Assembly (NCBI GenBank): GCA_022661535.1
Contig: JAKULF010000004.1
Location: 6,404,093-6,468,092, forward strand
DNA from: Eutypa lata
Taxonomy: Eukaryota > Ascomycota > Sordariomycetes > Xylariales > Diatrypaceae
Direction: 5' to 3'
Length of the DNA stretch: 64,000 bases
Numbering within the stretch: the first letter of the stretch is position 1; every line of letters begins with the position of its first letter. Below are positions 1 to 10,897 of the stretch, in pieces. The notes beneath the pieces were generated by a model that did not search any database, was not told the DNA's origin, and worked only from the letters and a program-made list of their open reading frames with translations. A program made the translations under genes and the position numbers.

Positions 1-659
1 GATAAAAATACCTACTTAAAGTTACAATTAACTTACTACACTACTACGGATACAACTCCACCAGACCTAGCCCCCCCGGCCACGCACAGTCCTGACACCG
101 ATCCCTGCCTGGCATAGCACATTCGTATCTTGTTTGCCTGTCTGTCTTGGCTCTCTCGTCTTTGCAAGAGTTGCGCCTTTCTCTCGTTCTTTTCTCTTCA
201 TTCTTCACCTGGAAGCCGGACCTGGAATTCCCTTGTATATACCTCCAACACATAGCAGAATATTTGTGACCTCCCCCTGCTTTGCCGTAGTATTCGGCTC
301 CCACTCGGGCCTACCGCCCCGCTTACTCCCTCGAGCCATATTATGATTACATCCTCCACCCTAGGAGCAAGCCCTCATGAACCCCTACCAAGCAATCCCA
401 ACAGCCTTGTCTCTGTCGTCTCCTAATCCCCGGGTCGGAACCCAAATAATATCCTTGCTCTACTCCTAATCCTACCTTGTCTTTTTGCCCACTTGTCTAT
501 TTTCTCAGATTTTTGTATTTTTCCCGTTTTCCACCTTGACTAAATACTCGACCATTTAATCAACTTGAGAGGCATATTCGACTATCTTGCAATTGAGAAG
601 AGGAGGAAATTGGACTAAACTAGACAACTTGGACAAGAAAGAGGGAGGGGAGGCCAATC
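1..659. other. 5' flank of the kelch/BTB gene
   Basis: No gene is visible. The stretch is pyrimidine-rich from about 160 to 540, as is common upstream of fungal start sites, then turns purine-rich (about 595-655) just before the start codon at 660. Short frames here have no recognisable protein content. Confidence 0.5.
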
Positions 660-3600
660 ATGTCTGGTCATGGACTGACCTCAGAGTCAACAGGTGGCCG
701 AGATAGCCCACGTATTCGGGACTTCGAAGCCAACGGCGAATATCAGGATCCACCCTCCAACTCGGAACACCGATCCCAATCCTCCTCGAGGTCTCCGGGC
801 GATATCCTCTCGGACGTTTATCGGGGTATTAGAAAGGCTATTCCCTCTCGCGACGAATCCTCTAGGCCTAGTAGGGCACCGTCAAGACTAGTCCTTAAGC
901 CCTTCTCTGCCACTCCAAGCCCACCTCCACCTTCAGCAACATTAGGGGGACCACTCAACTCGACACCACCACCGTCAAGACAACAACAATATAACCCCCA
1001 ACTTTTGCCGTCCCGGCATGCCCGGAATTTGAGCTTGCAGAACAGTCTTGAAAAGCCACTACCGGAGCCACCGCCGCCTTCTCTCTCACCCACTAGCTTC
1101 GGCCCTACAACACCCCTAGCATCTGCCCTCAACAACGTTCAAACCAGCTTAAGTTCTATAGTGGATAGTGATTACGAGCCCGAGTCCGCATCTGAGACCA
1201 ACGATAGTGACGTGGATGGGAACAAGTCGGGCAAGATGGACTACAATAACGCCTCCAATAACGTATACAATGGGTTCCACGATATGTCTAGCAGCCAGAC
1301 GAGTGTAGCAAGTTCGGCGAGGACCGACGGAGCGGGACCTGACAGTCAAAACAACCAGTCTTTACGAAGCAATGGCTCACTCGCTCCCGGCCAGTCTCCA
1401 CAGCCTTCATCCGCCCCAGCTAGAACGCCGACTACCGGTGCCGTCGGAACCCCATCTTCTTCAGGCTCTTCGTCTCACCTTTCCGGACTCATGTGCAATG
1501 TACACCGCACCACAGGACGGGAACCACGCCCCCTTGTAGGGGCAACTACCACCATACTAGGAGATAAGCTATATGTTTTTGGTGGGAGAACGTTATCACG
1601 AAGTCGGCCTGCGCCCCTCACATCAGACCTCTACGAGCTAAATCTCATACGAAGACACTGGACCAAGGTCGATGCTGTCGGGGATATTCCGCCGCCTCGC
1701 TATTTCCACTCCATGTGTGCTTTGGGTGACACCAAGATGGTTTGCTATGGCGGCATGTCTCCGACAACAAACGAGCCCACTTCGGCCTCTCCAGACCAGC
1801 AGCCCGAAGTAACGGTTATGTCTGACATATATGTGTACGATGTAGCTACCAAAAAGTGGACATATATTCCGACGCAGGATCCCCCGCAAGGTCGTTATGC
1901 GCACTGTGCGTGCATTCTGCCGTCGTCTGCCTCGTTTGTCTCCCACAAGGCACCCCTATCTGCGCTGCAACACAACCCCTCGAGTGGAAACCCGAACGAA
2001 GGTCGGATAGGTATCAACATCGACGGGACCGGAGGCGCTGAAATGGTCGTAGTAGGCGGCCAGGATGCGGCTAACCATTACATCGAGCAAATCAGTGTCT
2101 TCAACCTCCGAAGTTTGAAGTGGAGCTCAACAGAGCCTCTGGCCAAATCTTGCGGAGCATATAGGAGCGTAGTTGCACCTTTACCTCCATCTGTTACCGC
2201 CAAGGTTGGTAAGGCCAGTGTCGGTGGTATGCGGCAAGACAGCATTAGTCAGGAGTCGAGGGAAGCCGGTTCCTCGATGTTGATCTATTCCAACTACAAT
2301 TTCTTAGATGTTAAACTTGAACTCCAGATACGAGCGTCGGATGGTTCGTTGGTCGAAAAACCCATGTCAGGGACCTATTCGCCTCCAGGACTGCGGTTCC
2401 CTAACGGCGGTGTTATTGACACATACTTTGTCGTAAGCGGCACGTACCTAACCAGCTCCAAACGCGAGTACGCTTTGTGGGCACTCGATCTGAGAAATTT
2501 GACTTGGTCTCGAATTGATGCGGGAGGGACCGTATTCGGACAGGGGAGCTGGAATAGAGGAGTCCTGTGGAATAGGAGAAATACATTCGTCATCTTAGGC
2601 AATCGGAAGCGAAGCCTAGTCGATGACTATAACCACCGCCGCATCAACTTTACCAACATGTGTACAGTGGAACTAGAAGCTTTCGGTTTCTATGACAATC
2701 CTCGCAAGTCTTCACCTCTATCGGGATTCGTGTCGGCCAGCAGTCCCTTCCAGGAGCCGGGCTTGAGTATAGCGAGAAAAGCCGGTTGGACAGGTGGAGG
2801 TAGAGCCCATTCGCGTGTAGCAGAGGAGTTGGGCGAAAAAGCGTTAGCGCTTCGGGAAATGGCCGATATGGATATCCTTTGTATAAACGGGGAGAGAATA
2901 CCGATAAACTCACGTATCATTGGGCGGCGCTGGGGTCCCTATTTTGTACAGCTGCTGCGAGAAGGTGCTGCGACGCAGGACGGAAGCGACTCGGCAACTT
3001 TGAGAACGGGTATTTCCGGCACAGCTGGCACGCGCATGTCCGTCATGACCATTACCCAGTCGAACAGAAACACAGGAGACAGCAGTCTTTCTACTGCTAC
3101 TACGGCAGCGGGATCTATGAACCCACCTGGGACGGCAGGTGGCTCAGCAGACCCTACCCATATCAACTCGGCACCAACGCCTGCGACTTTGCCGCCCACT
3201 TCAAGGCCTAGGTGTCTTTACCTTCCACATACTTACTTAACAGTCCAAGCCCTTCTCCACTTTCTCTATACTTCTTCTTTACCACCGCCATCCTCCCCCT
3301 TATGCACACCACAAATTCTCTGCTCTCTTCTTCAGGTCGCTCGGCCCTATAAGATAGACGGGTTGCTAGAAGCCGTGGTTGAACGTCTACATGCGCTCCT
3401 CGATTCCCGAAACGCCGCCGCCGTTTTTAACGCTACAGCTATGGCTGCCGGTGGTGGCCGTGGTGTTGATGGCAGCCTGAACCCGAACTTGTTAATGAAT
3501 GAACCGCCGTTCTCTATCGCCTCTAATGGCCGTTCGCAGTCTATCTCCCAGTCGTCAGTAGACGAGGGCACTGATGCGATGAATGGCCTCCGAATCAATA

Positions 3601-3896
3601 CGGGCGTGTCTAGTTGGCAACCGGATAAGGAAGAGCTAAGTGCTACGACTAGTGTTTCCGGAAGCGAGTGGAGTAGTAGCGAGGTCGGGGACAGTGAGCG
3701 CGGGGCTGTCAGAGAGATTTGGAATGGCGAACTAAGCAGCGTCATCGGTCTGCAGAAACGAGGGCTTAGAGGGCTCATGGAAGGCAGAAGGATGAGAGCG
3801 ACGGTTGATCGCGAGCGTGATGCTGGAAGAGAGAGGCAATCCACTTCTGACAGGTATAACGGACCTCGGGTCGGATTGGGTATAGGGGGTTCATAA
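660..3896 (+). CDS. Kelch-repeat and BTB-domain protein, Ral2-like
   Basis: Single-exon frame of 1078 codons. Residues 1-275 are Ser/Pro-rich and probably disordered. From about 276 to 690 there are kelch-type beta-propeller blades, with the repeated hydrophobic-GG pattern (YVFGGR near 302, VCYGG near 364, VVVGG near 462) and blade-closing Trp or Tyr residues. A BTB/POZ-like half begins near 736 (DILCINGERIPINSRI) and resumes near 853 (LYLPHTYLTVQALLHFLYT), split by an 80-90 residue Ser/Thr/Pro insert. This kelch-then-BTB order matches the fungal Ral2 family; in fission yeast Ral2 acts upstream of Ras1 in cell shape and mating. The family is recognised by architecture and wording, so function is inferred. 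The ATG at 660 follows a purine-rich leader and is the first in frame. The C-terminus is charged and low in complexity. Confidence 0.8.
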   Translation: MSGHGLTSESTGGRDSPRIRDFEANGEYQDPPSNSEHRSQSSSRSPGDILSDVYRGIRKAIPSRDESSRPSRAPSRLVLKPFSATPSPPPPSATLGGPLNSTPPPSRQQQYNPQLLPSRHARNLSLQNSLEKPLPEPPPPSLSPTSFGPTTPLASALNNVQTSLSSIVDSDYEPESASETNDSDVDGNKSGKMDYNNASNNVYNGFHDMSSSQTSVASSARTDGAGPDSQNNQSLRSNGSLAPGQSPQPSSAPARTPTTGAVGTPSSSGSSSHLSGLMCNVHRTTGREPRPLVGATTTILGDKLYVFGGRTLSRSRPAPLTSDLYELNLIRRHWTKVDAVGDIPPPRYFHSMCALGDTKMVCYGGMSPTTNEPTSASPDQQPEVTVMSDIYVYDVATKKWTYIPTQDPPQGRYAHCACILPSSASFVSHKAPLSALQHNPSSGNPNEGRIGINIDGTGGAEMVVVGGQDAANHYIEQISVFNLRSLKWSSTEPLAKSCGAYRSVVAPLPPSVTAKVGKASVGGMRQDSISQESREAGSSMLIYSNYNFLDVKLELQIRASDGSLVEKPMSGTYSPPGLRFPNGGVIDTYFVVSGTYLTSSKREYALWALDLRNLTWSRIDAGGTVFGQGSWNRGVLWNRRNTFVILGNRKRSLVDDYNHRRINFTNMCTVELEAFGFYDNPRKSSPLSGFVSASSPFQEPGLSIARKAGWTGGGRAHSRVAEELGEKALALREMADMDILCINGERIPINSRIIGRRWGPYFVQLLREGAATQDGSDSATLRTGISGTAGTRMSVMTITQSNRNTGDSSLSTATTAAGSMNPPGTAGGSADPTHINSAPTPATLPPTSRPRCLYLPHTYLTVQALLHFLYTSSLPPPSSPLCTPQILCSLLQVARPYKIDGLLEAVVERLHALLDSRNAAAVFNATAMAAGGGRGVDGSLNPNLLMNEPPFSIASNGRSQSISQSSVDEGTDAMNGLRINTGVSSWQPDKEELSATTSVSGSEWSSSEVGDSERGAVREIWNGELSSVIGLQKRGLRGLMEGRRMRATVDRERDAGRERQSTSDRYNGPRVGLGIGGS

Positions 3897-4762
3897 TACC
3901 GATAGGTAGAGACACCCTAAGCCTCGAGGAATGGTGACGTGACACTGTCGTGGCAGTAGAGCGTAGCTGATGAGTGTTGGCTTCACCTCTTCAGTTAATG
4001 CTATTGCATATCGCTGAGGGCATGGATGATTAAGGTTATACATAGACCGACTCAACATATCATCAGAGAGGTAGATAGACGCTTCTAGTTGGCCACAAGG
4101 AGTGCTCCTGAGAATAGCTTACATGGACAAAAGCTATATTGAGGCATCTTATTGTATCATTAGGTGAGATTGTGGGAATATAGGGACAAGTGTATAGGAG
4201 ATCTAAATACAATAAATCCTACTGCCCTTCTGACATACAAGTGATCTGCTTAATATTGTTTAATTAACGGAGCCATCTGCATAATGATCGCCTTTGATCG
4301 GGATGTTGCAGTACTATGTACTATGTAATACAAAATATCGAATACAATTAAAGGGTCCGAGTTAGCCGAGTCCAGATAAGCCGTTGCCTGCTTGGCGTTT
4401 TTGTAGCCAAGATTGTTAGACTAAAGCCAAGTTCTATTATTATCAGTACATGTAAAGTCCGGTCGGCACTTAATGAACTACATCATACGTAATCTCACAT
4501 GCAACCCACATGCATGCCATAGGAGCCATGGGAGCTTTCGACCTATGTGAATCCAATAAAAATGTTATGCTTTGCTTACTTCAACCGTCCACCGCATATC
4601 AGCCAGAGCCAATAGAATGAACATCCTCCCTGCCTCCCAACAATGTTACCTTCCCCGGTTCCCTTCTGCAATATGAACAGTCCTCTTAATTATACTCAAC
4701 CAGAATTCTCTTTCGCTGAGTGTCTATTGCCTGCATAGGGGGCCTTGTAGGTCCCTAGCATC
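3897..4762. other. Intergenic, no gene seen
   Basis: This holds the 3' flank of the kelch/BTB gene and the upstream region of the hydrolase. I see AT-rich spacer, a short direct repeat (ACTATGT twice near 4313-4326) and no coding pattern or RNA gene. Confidence 0.5.
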
Positions 4763-4864
4763 ATGTACTTTTTGAGCCGCCACCTTTCTTCCCCAGCACA
4801 AGGTCAAGGTCAACGTCGAGGTCGAGGTCGAGATCAAGGACAATGCTTCCAAGTCCTACCTTGA
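4763..4864 (+). promoter_or_regulatory. Out-of-frame uORF overlapping the hydrolase start
   Basis: An ATG at 4763 opens a 33-codon frame that ends in TGA at 4862-4864, past the hydrolase ATG at 4843 and in a different frame (offset 80 nt). Its centre reads as a Gly/Gln/Arg-rich repeat produced by the GGTCRA hexamers. If the mRNA includes 4763, the uORF would reduce initiation at 4843. Whether transcription starts upstream of it is unknown. Confidence 0.4.
4800..4838 (+). repeat. Hexamer tandem repeat (GGTCAA/GGTCGA)
   Basis: Six near-tandem copies of a GGTCRA-like hexamer lie immediately 5' of the hydrolase start codon, with CAACGTCGAGG and GAGATCAAGG variants. They are probably in the 5' UTR. 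No binding factor can be named from the sequence. Confidence 0.6.
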
Positions 4865-6197
4865 GCTTCACGCTCCCAAGCCTACACGATGAGACGAGAC
4901 TGGATTGCCGCATCTATCACCCTGAATGCCTGACCGATCGAATTACTGAAACTGTTGGACGCGGCATCAATGGTAGTCTGTCAATTTTTGTGAAGGATGG
5001 GAAGAATGAAAGCGAAATCCGACCGTGGAAGAAGCAGGCTGCTGTCGTCGCACATCCATATGCTCCCTTAGGTGGTTGTTACGATGATCCTGTTGTTGAT
5101 GTGGTTGCTGGTACCCTACTCCAAGTAGGTTTTGTGGTCGCGACATTCAATTTCAGGTTAGTTCTCTATCTCTCCCATCTCACTTTGTTCTTCCCTCCCT
5201 GCTGACCATTGGCATTCTGTAATTGTATAGAGGCGCACACTCGTCAGATGGCCGTACATCTTGGACTTCGAAACCCGAACGCGCCGATTATATGACCGTC
5301 GCTGGATTCTTAGCTTACTACGTCCACTATCTCGAACCCCCACTTTCACATAGGTCGAATGCGATGACGTCGACGCCACCAGTTCTGCTCTTAGCTGGCT
5401 ATTCGTACGGTGCTACTATAACGTCCAAGGTTCCACCACTTGACGATATCCTCCCTCACTTCGCTTCACCCGTCATTCATACCGCTGCCGCCGACATTCG
5501 TCTTCGAGCCCAGCACCTTGCCGAACAGCAGAATGCCTTATCTTCCGGCCCTCTTTCGCCCAGGAGGTCGCTAGGCGTACGAGTCGGTGGCGAAGAGGAT
5601 GTCCTGCCAACGTCTCCTCGTAGACCCAGATCGCGATCATATGCTCGGGAGGAGAGAATACGGAAAGGTGTGAAGGATATCCTATCACGATCAAGAATTA
5701 TTCACCGCAGACATCGTCGTAAGCATTCCGACCAAGACGAAGAAGTTGAACACGTGGAGCAGTGCATGGAAAAAGTCGAAAGCTTCACTACCTTCCGCAA
5801 TGCCTACCTTCTCGTGTCTCCTCCCTTGGGGATCATGACCAACCTCATAACCATGTCATTTTCCAACCCTTTCTCATCCTGGTCGAGGAGGTCCCACAAG
5901 CATCGAAATACACCTATCCAAGACCACCACGACGGCGCGGCGGAGGGGCGAGAGATGCTCGGAGACGACGAGAAGTTCGTCGTGAATCCCACTCTTTGTA
6001 TCTACGGAGATCAAGATGCAATGCTAGCTTTGAAGAAAATGCGCGATTGGACCGCCCATCTGGGTGCTGTACGAGACTCGTCATTTCGCTACGTCGAGGT
6101 GTCCGGTGCAGGCCACTTCTGGATCGAGGAAGGTGTCCTGTACAATCTCAGAGATGCCATTGGCCATTTCAGCTTTGATCTACTGGGGAATGCATGA
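4843..6197 (+). CDS. Alpha/beta hydrolase, two exons
   Basis: Exons 4843-5156 and 5231-6197; the 74-nt intron starts GTTAGT and ends TATAG. The joined frame is 426 codons. The join restores the strand motif FNFRGAHSS, typical of COG2945-like alpha/beta hydrolases, where the unspliced frame runs into a stop. The nucleophile elbow is GYSYG (Ser163), preceded by LLLA. The likely acid is in YGDQDAM (Asp365 or Asp367) and the base in GAGHFW (His400), so a complete triad is present. Residues about 220-330 are a polar, Arg-rich insert between the core strands. There is no signal peptide or membrane segment, so it is probably soluble. The substrate cannot be told. A T/A-rich tract with eleven As follows the stop. 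Confidence 0.82.
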
Positions 6198-8516
6198 TAG
6201 CTTGAAAAAAAAAAAGACGCTCCACGCACGCAGAGTGATTTGAGAATCGCGCCCTAGCTCATACGGCTGTATTCGGCACAGCTATCATCTAAGTTGAGAA
6301 CATGTTCACTGTACGAACTATTGGATGAAATGTCTAGGGCCACATCTCTAAAAAAAAAAATATGAACTGAAATGGTTCATATAACCCTTCCGCTAATTGA
6401 GAGAATATGCATATCACACAGTAGCCTTGGCGACGGCACTTTCTACGTTGTTGAAGTTGGAAGTTGTATTTACCGAGGTTGGCCAAGTTTTGAATTGAAT
6501 AGCATAGAATTGAAGGGAACGTAAAGCCTCTTCTATTTGGAGTCATGATAGGATATATCTCAACTTGAAGCCTCAATAAACAAAGATATATGGAGGTGCT
6601 GTCCTTCTGAAACTTAGGATAGGTAGCTAGAAACTATTAAGATGAGGCGGGTCTTAGGTAAACAGAAGAAAAAGATATGTAGGACCGGATAGAGGTTTAG
6701 TATCCTATAGTCAATCGCAAGGATATACTATGAACGACGAGGTGCATGCATACGGGAACAAATACTTGGTGGTTATGTTGTGCTAGACTCTTCACTTCTG
6801 CTACATCATCCCTATTGTTACCCATTGCTCAGCTCCTAACTTCGAAGACCCGGTGATCCTTCCCGAAGCGCTCCAGGAGGTTCGAGTCCGAGACCTTTAG
6901 ACCGGATGCATGGTTGGAGTCACATGTGATATCAGTCAAAATGGAGTTGGAGAAATGCCTACTAAGTAGCTAAACTATCCCTGTCGATTTAAAAGAAAAA
7001 AAAGTAGACCTGGGGTGTATTCCTGAAATACTTGTAGCTTTTGAATATTTATTTCTATTTTATTATTAAATGTTCAATTAGTATTCATTTTGAAAGAAAG
7101 AAGGTATGTTAGATGGACTCGATTTGCATAATATAAGGTCATTTATCAGGTACCTAGGTATCTAGAGTTCCTTAGCATAGCGGTGTGGTTGCGTCAGGTG
7201 CTTGAAATATAATGGATCTAATTGGTGGTGGTGGTGCTAGAACCTCAAAGTCGGTGGCGGAGTTTCCGGGGCAGCGGGGGAGGGTAGAGACCCCGGCACT
7301 AGCACCCAACGATTGACTTGGTGGGAACACAACAGCACACATGAGGCAGGTATATTGAGAAAAACGCAGCTGAGCTGAGCAGGCTGAACAACCATCCGTA
7401 CCACACACAGGCAGACAGGATGGTGTAGAAGATGAGAGACAGGCTTTAATTACTTCGTATATTGTGTAAGACCGGGAATGACAAGTGTGACTTTCCTTGT
7501 TGAATAGCAAACAAAGATCAGCTACTGGTATCCCTTGTTTCCTCATCTTCACCACTTTATCCAATGCCGACATGTAAAGGGTAGAGATCATGTAAATCTA
7601 CGTATGCTGGTACATATGTAAATAAGCTCAACTGCCTTAGAGCCTGCATACGGGACGGGATTCAGCATCGTACATGCATAATATATGTAATGTAGGTTTG
7701 AATAGCCCCCCACAACTTTTCGGGTGAGCTGGGCTGGCTGGTGGGATAAATGTTCCAACTTGGGAAACACAACAGGGAGGTCATGACCGATCTTGACATA
7801 TTTGGGGTCAGATGCCGCTCGGAAAAGAGTCTGGATCTCATCTTGAATGATACTGTAATTGGATAGTCTCCTATGTATTACGTAGAGGTGTTCACTCGAT
7901 CGCGGGGCATCTCCAATTATTTTAGTTGCTTACCCCAACTTTGTCACTTTATTCCAGGTACTTGCCCACTGCTGCTACTGTAGCCTCGGTATAAGAAGCT
8001 TCTGTATCTCCGTCTCTTTAGTCTTAGCTCAGCACGATCCTCCGATTATTCCAACTGGCCTTTGTTTCAAACATCGTCTATTGTTTTTACATATTTCTTA
8101 GATTACATGAGTATAATTCTATCCTCTTGTTTAATTGATTATTTGCGGCTTCCTTACTGCCCGGACCAACTTCTCGGTTTACCCATAGAGTCTTAAGTCT
8201 CTTCAGTCATTCTTTATTTCGACTTGACACCCTCATATTAGCTTGTATATCAGTTTCCACATACCCGTCCGTCATTGGCAATGTTGTTATATAATATAAT
8301 AGTACTATAGTAACACGAAAAATACGTGTAATTCCGTTACGCCTTACTAGGACGTTCTCACGCTTCTCCGTCATCATTATTTCCCCTTTCGACGTATACC
8401 CCAAGGACTCTCGCTTTGAACAGAGGGAAGACAAACTCGGAATCGCAGGATCGAGAGACCGTGTATACGTACATCCGCATTCTCATTGATGATATCAAAG
8501 GAATCCATAGTCTAGG
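6198..8516. other. Long intergenic region, no supported gene
   Basis: About 2.3 kb with A-runs after the hydrolase and scattered short frames of unremarkable composition. A 139-codon minus-strand frame at 7172-7591 has Cys- and Pro-rich content but no domain I know. A perfect tRNA-type B box (GGTTCGAGTCC) occurs at 6879-6889 but no tRNA fold can be built around it. The last 500 nt are probably promoter and 5' UTR of the lipase. Confidence 0.45.
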
Positions 8517-8579
8517 ATGCAACGTCTGAGGAAGCGCTCTGTTTGTATTGCGCAATTCAGCCCCATGCCGACATCATGA
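8517..8579 (+). promoter_or_regulatory. uORF ending in ATGA overlap with the lipase start
   Basis: An ATG at 8517 opens a 20-codon frame whose TGA (8577-8579) overlaps the lipase ATG (8576-8578) by two bases, forming ATGA. This geometry is known to allow termination-coupled reinitiation in other eukaryotic leaders. It depends on the transcript starting upstream of 8517, which I cannot check. Confidence 0.45.
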
Positions 8580-10897
8580 CGCACCTAATCAATGTCCTTC
8601 CCACCCTCTCTGCTCTCTGGCCCGCGCCGTCCAAGGACCACAGGGGGGGGAGGCAACAAAATAGCTCCCCTACCTCTTCGACTGTACCAGCCGCATCTAA
8701 AGTCGTGAAGAGCTTCCTTTACTTAAAAGATGGTATGTCCCATAAGGAGCGCGAGGAGAGGCGGCTCCTCCAAGAGCGCAAGCAGATTCTATGTGCGAGG
8801 ATGCAGAGCGCAGATTCCCTAGGTCAATGGGACACGGCCGCACGTGAACTCGATACACTAGAAGGCAACGATGAGTGGAAGGAGGATGTCTCGAGTGGCG
8901 ACTACAATCCGGATCTGCTAGAAATGCGTCTACGGGAGCTCGACGAAGCCCGTATCAACTGCAACTTACGCGCTATGATGCACCTAATCAGGACATCTCT
9001 ATCTCGGGATCTAGGCGGCATGGGAAATATCGATCTCTATCGTCATTCATACTGTGGCACCAAGAAGTTGATCGAACGCTACGTTGACTCGGCACTTCAG
9101 ACCATTACCGCATTAGTAGAAAAGAGCACACAGCACCTTCCAGATGGGATGGAGTCTAAGGATTGTCTGGATGCCATGCTCTATGCGCGCCAGAGTTTTG
9201 GCAGAAGTGCGCTCTTACTCAGCGGTGGCGGTACCTTTGGCATGTCGCATATTGGTGTGTTCAAGTCTCTATTCGAGGCCAAACTAGTCCCGCGCATTGT
9301 GTCGGGCGCGTCGGCTGGCTCTATTGTATGTTCTGTGGTATGTACTAGGACGGATGACGAGATACCAGCTCTTTTGCGGGACTTTCCGTATGGCGACCTG
9401 GACGTCTTCGAGGAAGATGGAAATGAAGATGGCATACTAGATCATCTTCGGAGACTCCTCACAGAGGGGAAATGGTCTGATATCAAACATCTGACTCGCG
9501 TCATGCGTAACCTGCTTGGTGATATGACATTTCAGGAGGCTTATAATCGTACCCGGAGGATATGCAACATTTGCGTGTCTTCCGCCTCTATATATGAGCT
9601 CCCTAGGTTGCTTAATTACGTCACGGCGCCAAATGTTCTGATATGGTCTGCTGTTGCAGCGTCCTGCTCGGTACCACTCGTCTTCAGCGCCGCGCCGCTC
9701 CTGGTCAAGAATCCGTTGACTGGTCAGCATAGTCCATGGAATCCCACCCCGCAGATGTGGATTGACGGGTCCGTCGACAACGATCTTCCCATGACACGGC
9801 TTGCCGAGATGTTCAATGTGAATCATTTCATCGTCTCACAGGTTAACCCACATGTCGTCCCCTTCCTTGCCAAGGATGACTCGCTTCATCCGTCTGCGAC
9901 CCCGCACAGCGAGTCTATATATAGGGAGGAATCCGACTGGCTCTATGCCCTGACTGCCCTCGCCAAGGATGAAGTGTTACACCGCATGCAATTTATGGCC
10001 GAGCTTGGCATATTCCCCAACCTGGTCACTAAGTTGAGATCAATTATGAGCCAGAAGTACTCAGGCGACATCAACATTCTCCCTGCCGTAGGTGTTCTAG
10101 ATCTTCCAAGGATACTAAGAAACCCTACCACCGACTTCATGTTACGGTTAAGCCTATTAGGCGAGCGCGCAACTTGGCCGAAGATGTCCCGCATACGTGA
10201 CCGTTGCGCCATAGAACTAGCCTTAGATCGGGCTGTCCACGCATTGCGTACTCGCGTCGTTTTTAGTAAGAGCCAAGTCGATTTACGCAGGATGGCCACG
10301 GGAACGCTAGCCAGGGCCCGTAGAGGGAGCCATGAACGCATGGATCCGGTTGCCACCCATGCAGAAGCCATGACGGCGAAAGAAAGGATGAAGCACCGGC
10401 ATAGACACTCAAGCGGAACCCATCTACCGGTACATTTACACCATCACTACCACCATCCTGACTCCCCTCCTAAGATCACCGACGCCGAGACAGATGAGGA
10501 AGAACGCCTGGAGATGGCTATGCGGCATCCACGAGGAAAGCCTAGGTTGAAGTTGAAGAAACTTCCCAAACATCATCCCCTCCATCATGGTCCCAAAACA
10601 ACCTCTATATTATCTTCTACCACTGATACAGATTCCTTCGACTTTTTCGACTTCTCACAACCCATAGTGCACCCGAAAACCACTACCGACTTAGAAAAAC
10701 TAAAACTCGTACCTCCAAATACCCTCTCGGACATAAGCCCAACGGGTTTCAATGATAGCCTTGATGTTCTATCAGTTGGGGCGGCCTCGATGACTTCGCC
10801 ACATCAGGCCCCTAGCAATGAGAGCGAGCTAGACCAGAGTTCTTCACACACTTCCGATGCAGACGTTGAAAGCCACACCGATGATGAGAAAAGATAG
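8576..10897 (+). CDS. Patatin-like phospholipase / triacylglycerol lipase (Tgl3/4/5 type)
   Basis: A single frame of 773 codons from the ATG at 8576; upstream codons in this frame contain no ATG. The patatin domain has the oxyanion loop GGGTFG (residues 217-222), the nucleophile elbow GASAG (Ser246) and the dyad Asp in DGS (Asp397), so the Ser-Asp catalytic dyad is complete. The wording around these sites (LLLSGGGTFGMSHIGV, then SGASAGSIVCSV) is that of the fungal lipid-droplet TAG lipases of the Tgl3/4/5 group, preceded by the usual helical region carrying the DUF3336-like segment. The likely role is release of fatty acids from stored triacylglycerol. The C-terminal 170 residues are His-, Ser- and Asp-rich and probably disordered. 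Family confidence is high; which Tgl paralogue is not settled. Confidence 0.9.
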   Translation: MTHLINVLPTLSALWPAPSKDHRGGRQQNSSPTSSTVPAASKVVKSFLYLKDGMSHKEREERRLLQERKQILCARMQSADSLGQWDTAARELDTLEGNDEWKEDVSSGDYNPDLLEMRLRELDEARINCNLRAMMHLIRTSLSRDLGGMGNIDLYRHSYCGTKKLIERYVDSALQTITALVEKSTQHLPDGMESKDCLDAMLYARQSFGRSALLLSGGGTFGMSHIGVFKSLFEAKLVPRIVSGASAGSIVCSVVCTRTDDEIPALLRDFPYGDLDVFEEDGNEDGILDHLRRLLTEGKWSDIKHLTRVMRNLLGDMTFQEAYNRTRRICNICVSSASIYELPRLLNYVTAPNVLIWSAVAASCSVPLVFSAAPLLVKNPLTGQHSPWNPTPQMWIDGSVDNDLPMTRLAEMFNVNHFIVSQVNPHVVPFLAKDDSLHPSATPHSESIYREESDWLYALTALAKDEVLHRMQFMAELGIFPNLVTKLRSIMSQKYSGDINILPAVGVLDLPRILRNPTTDFMLRLSLLGERATWPKMSRIRDRCAIELALDRAVHALRTRVVFSKSQVDLRRMATGTLARARRGSHERMDPVATHAEAMTAKERMKHRHRHSSGTHLPVHLHHHYHHPDSPPKITDAETDEEERLEMAMRHPRGKPRLKLKKLPKHHPLHHGPKTTSILSSTTDTDSFDFFDFSQPIVHPKTTTDLEKLKLVPPNTLSDISPTGFNDSLDVLSVGAASMTSPHQAPSNESELDQSSSHTSDADVESHTDDEKR

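Noticed and set aside
6834..6900. Possible tRNA around a perfect B box (GGTTCGAGTCC at 6879)
   Set aside because: The T stem pairs at only two positions and no acceptor or anticodon arm can be formed.
7172..7591. 139-codon minus-strand frame
   Set aside because: No domain, no splice partners and no coding-like pattern; probably chance.
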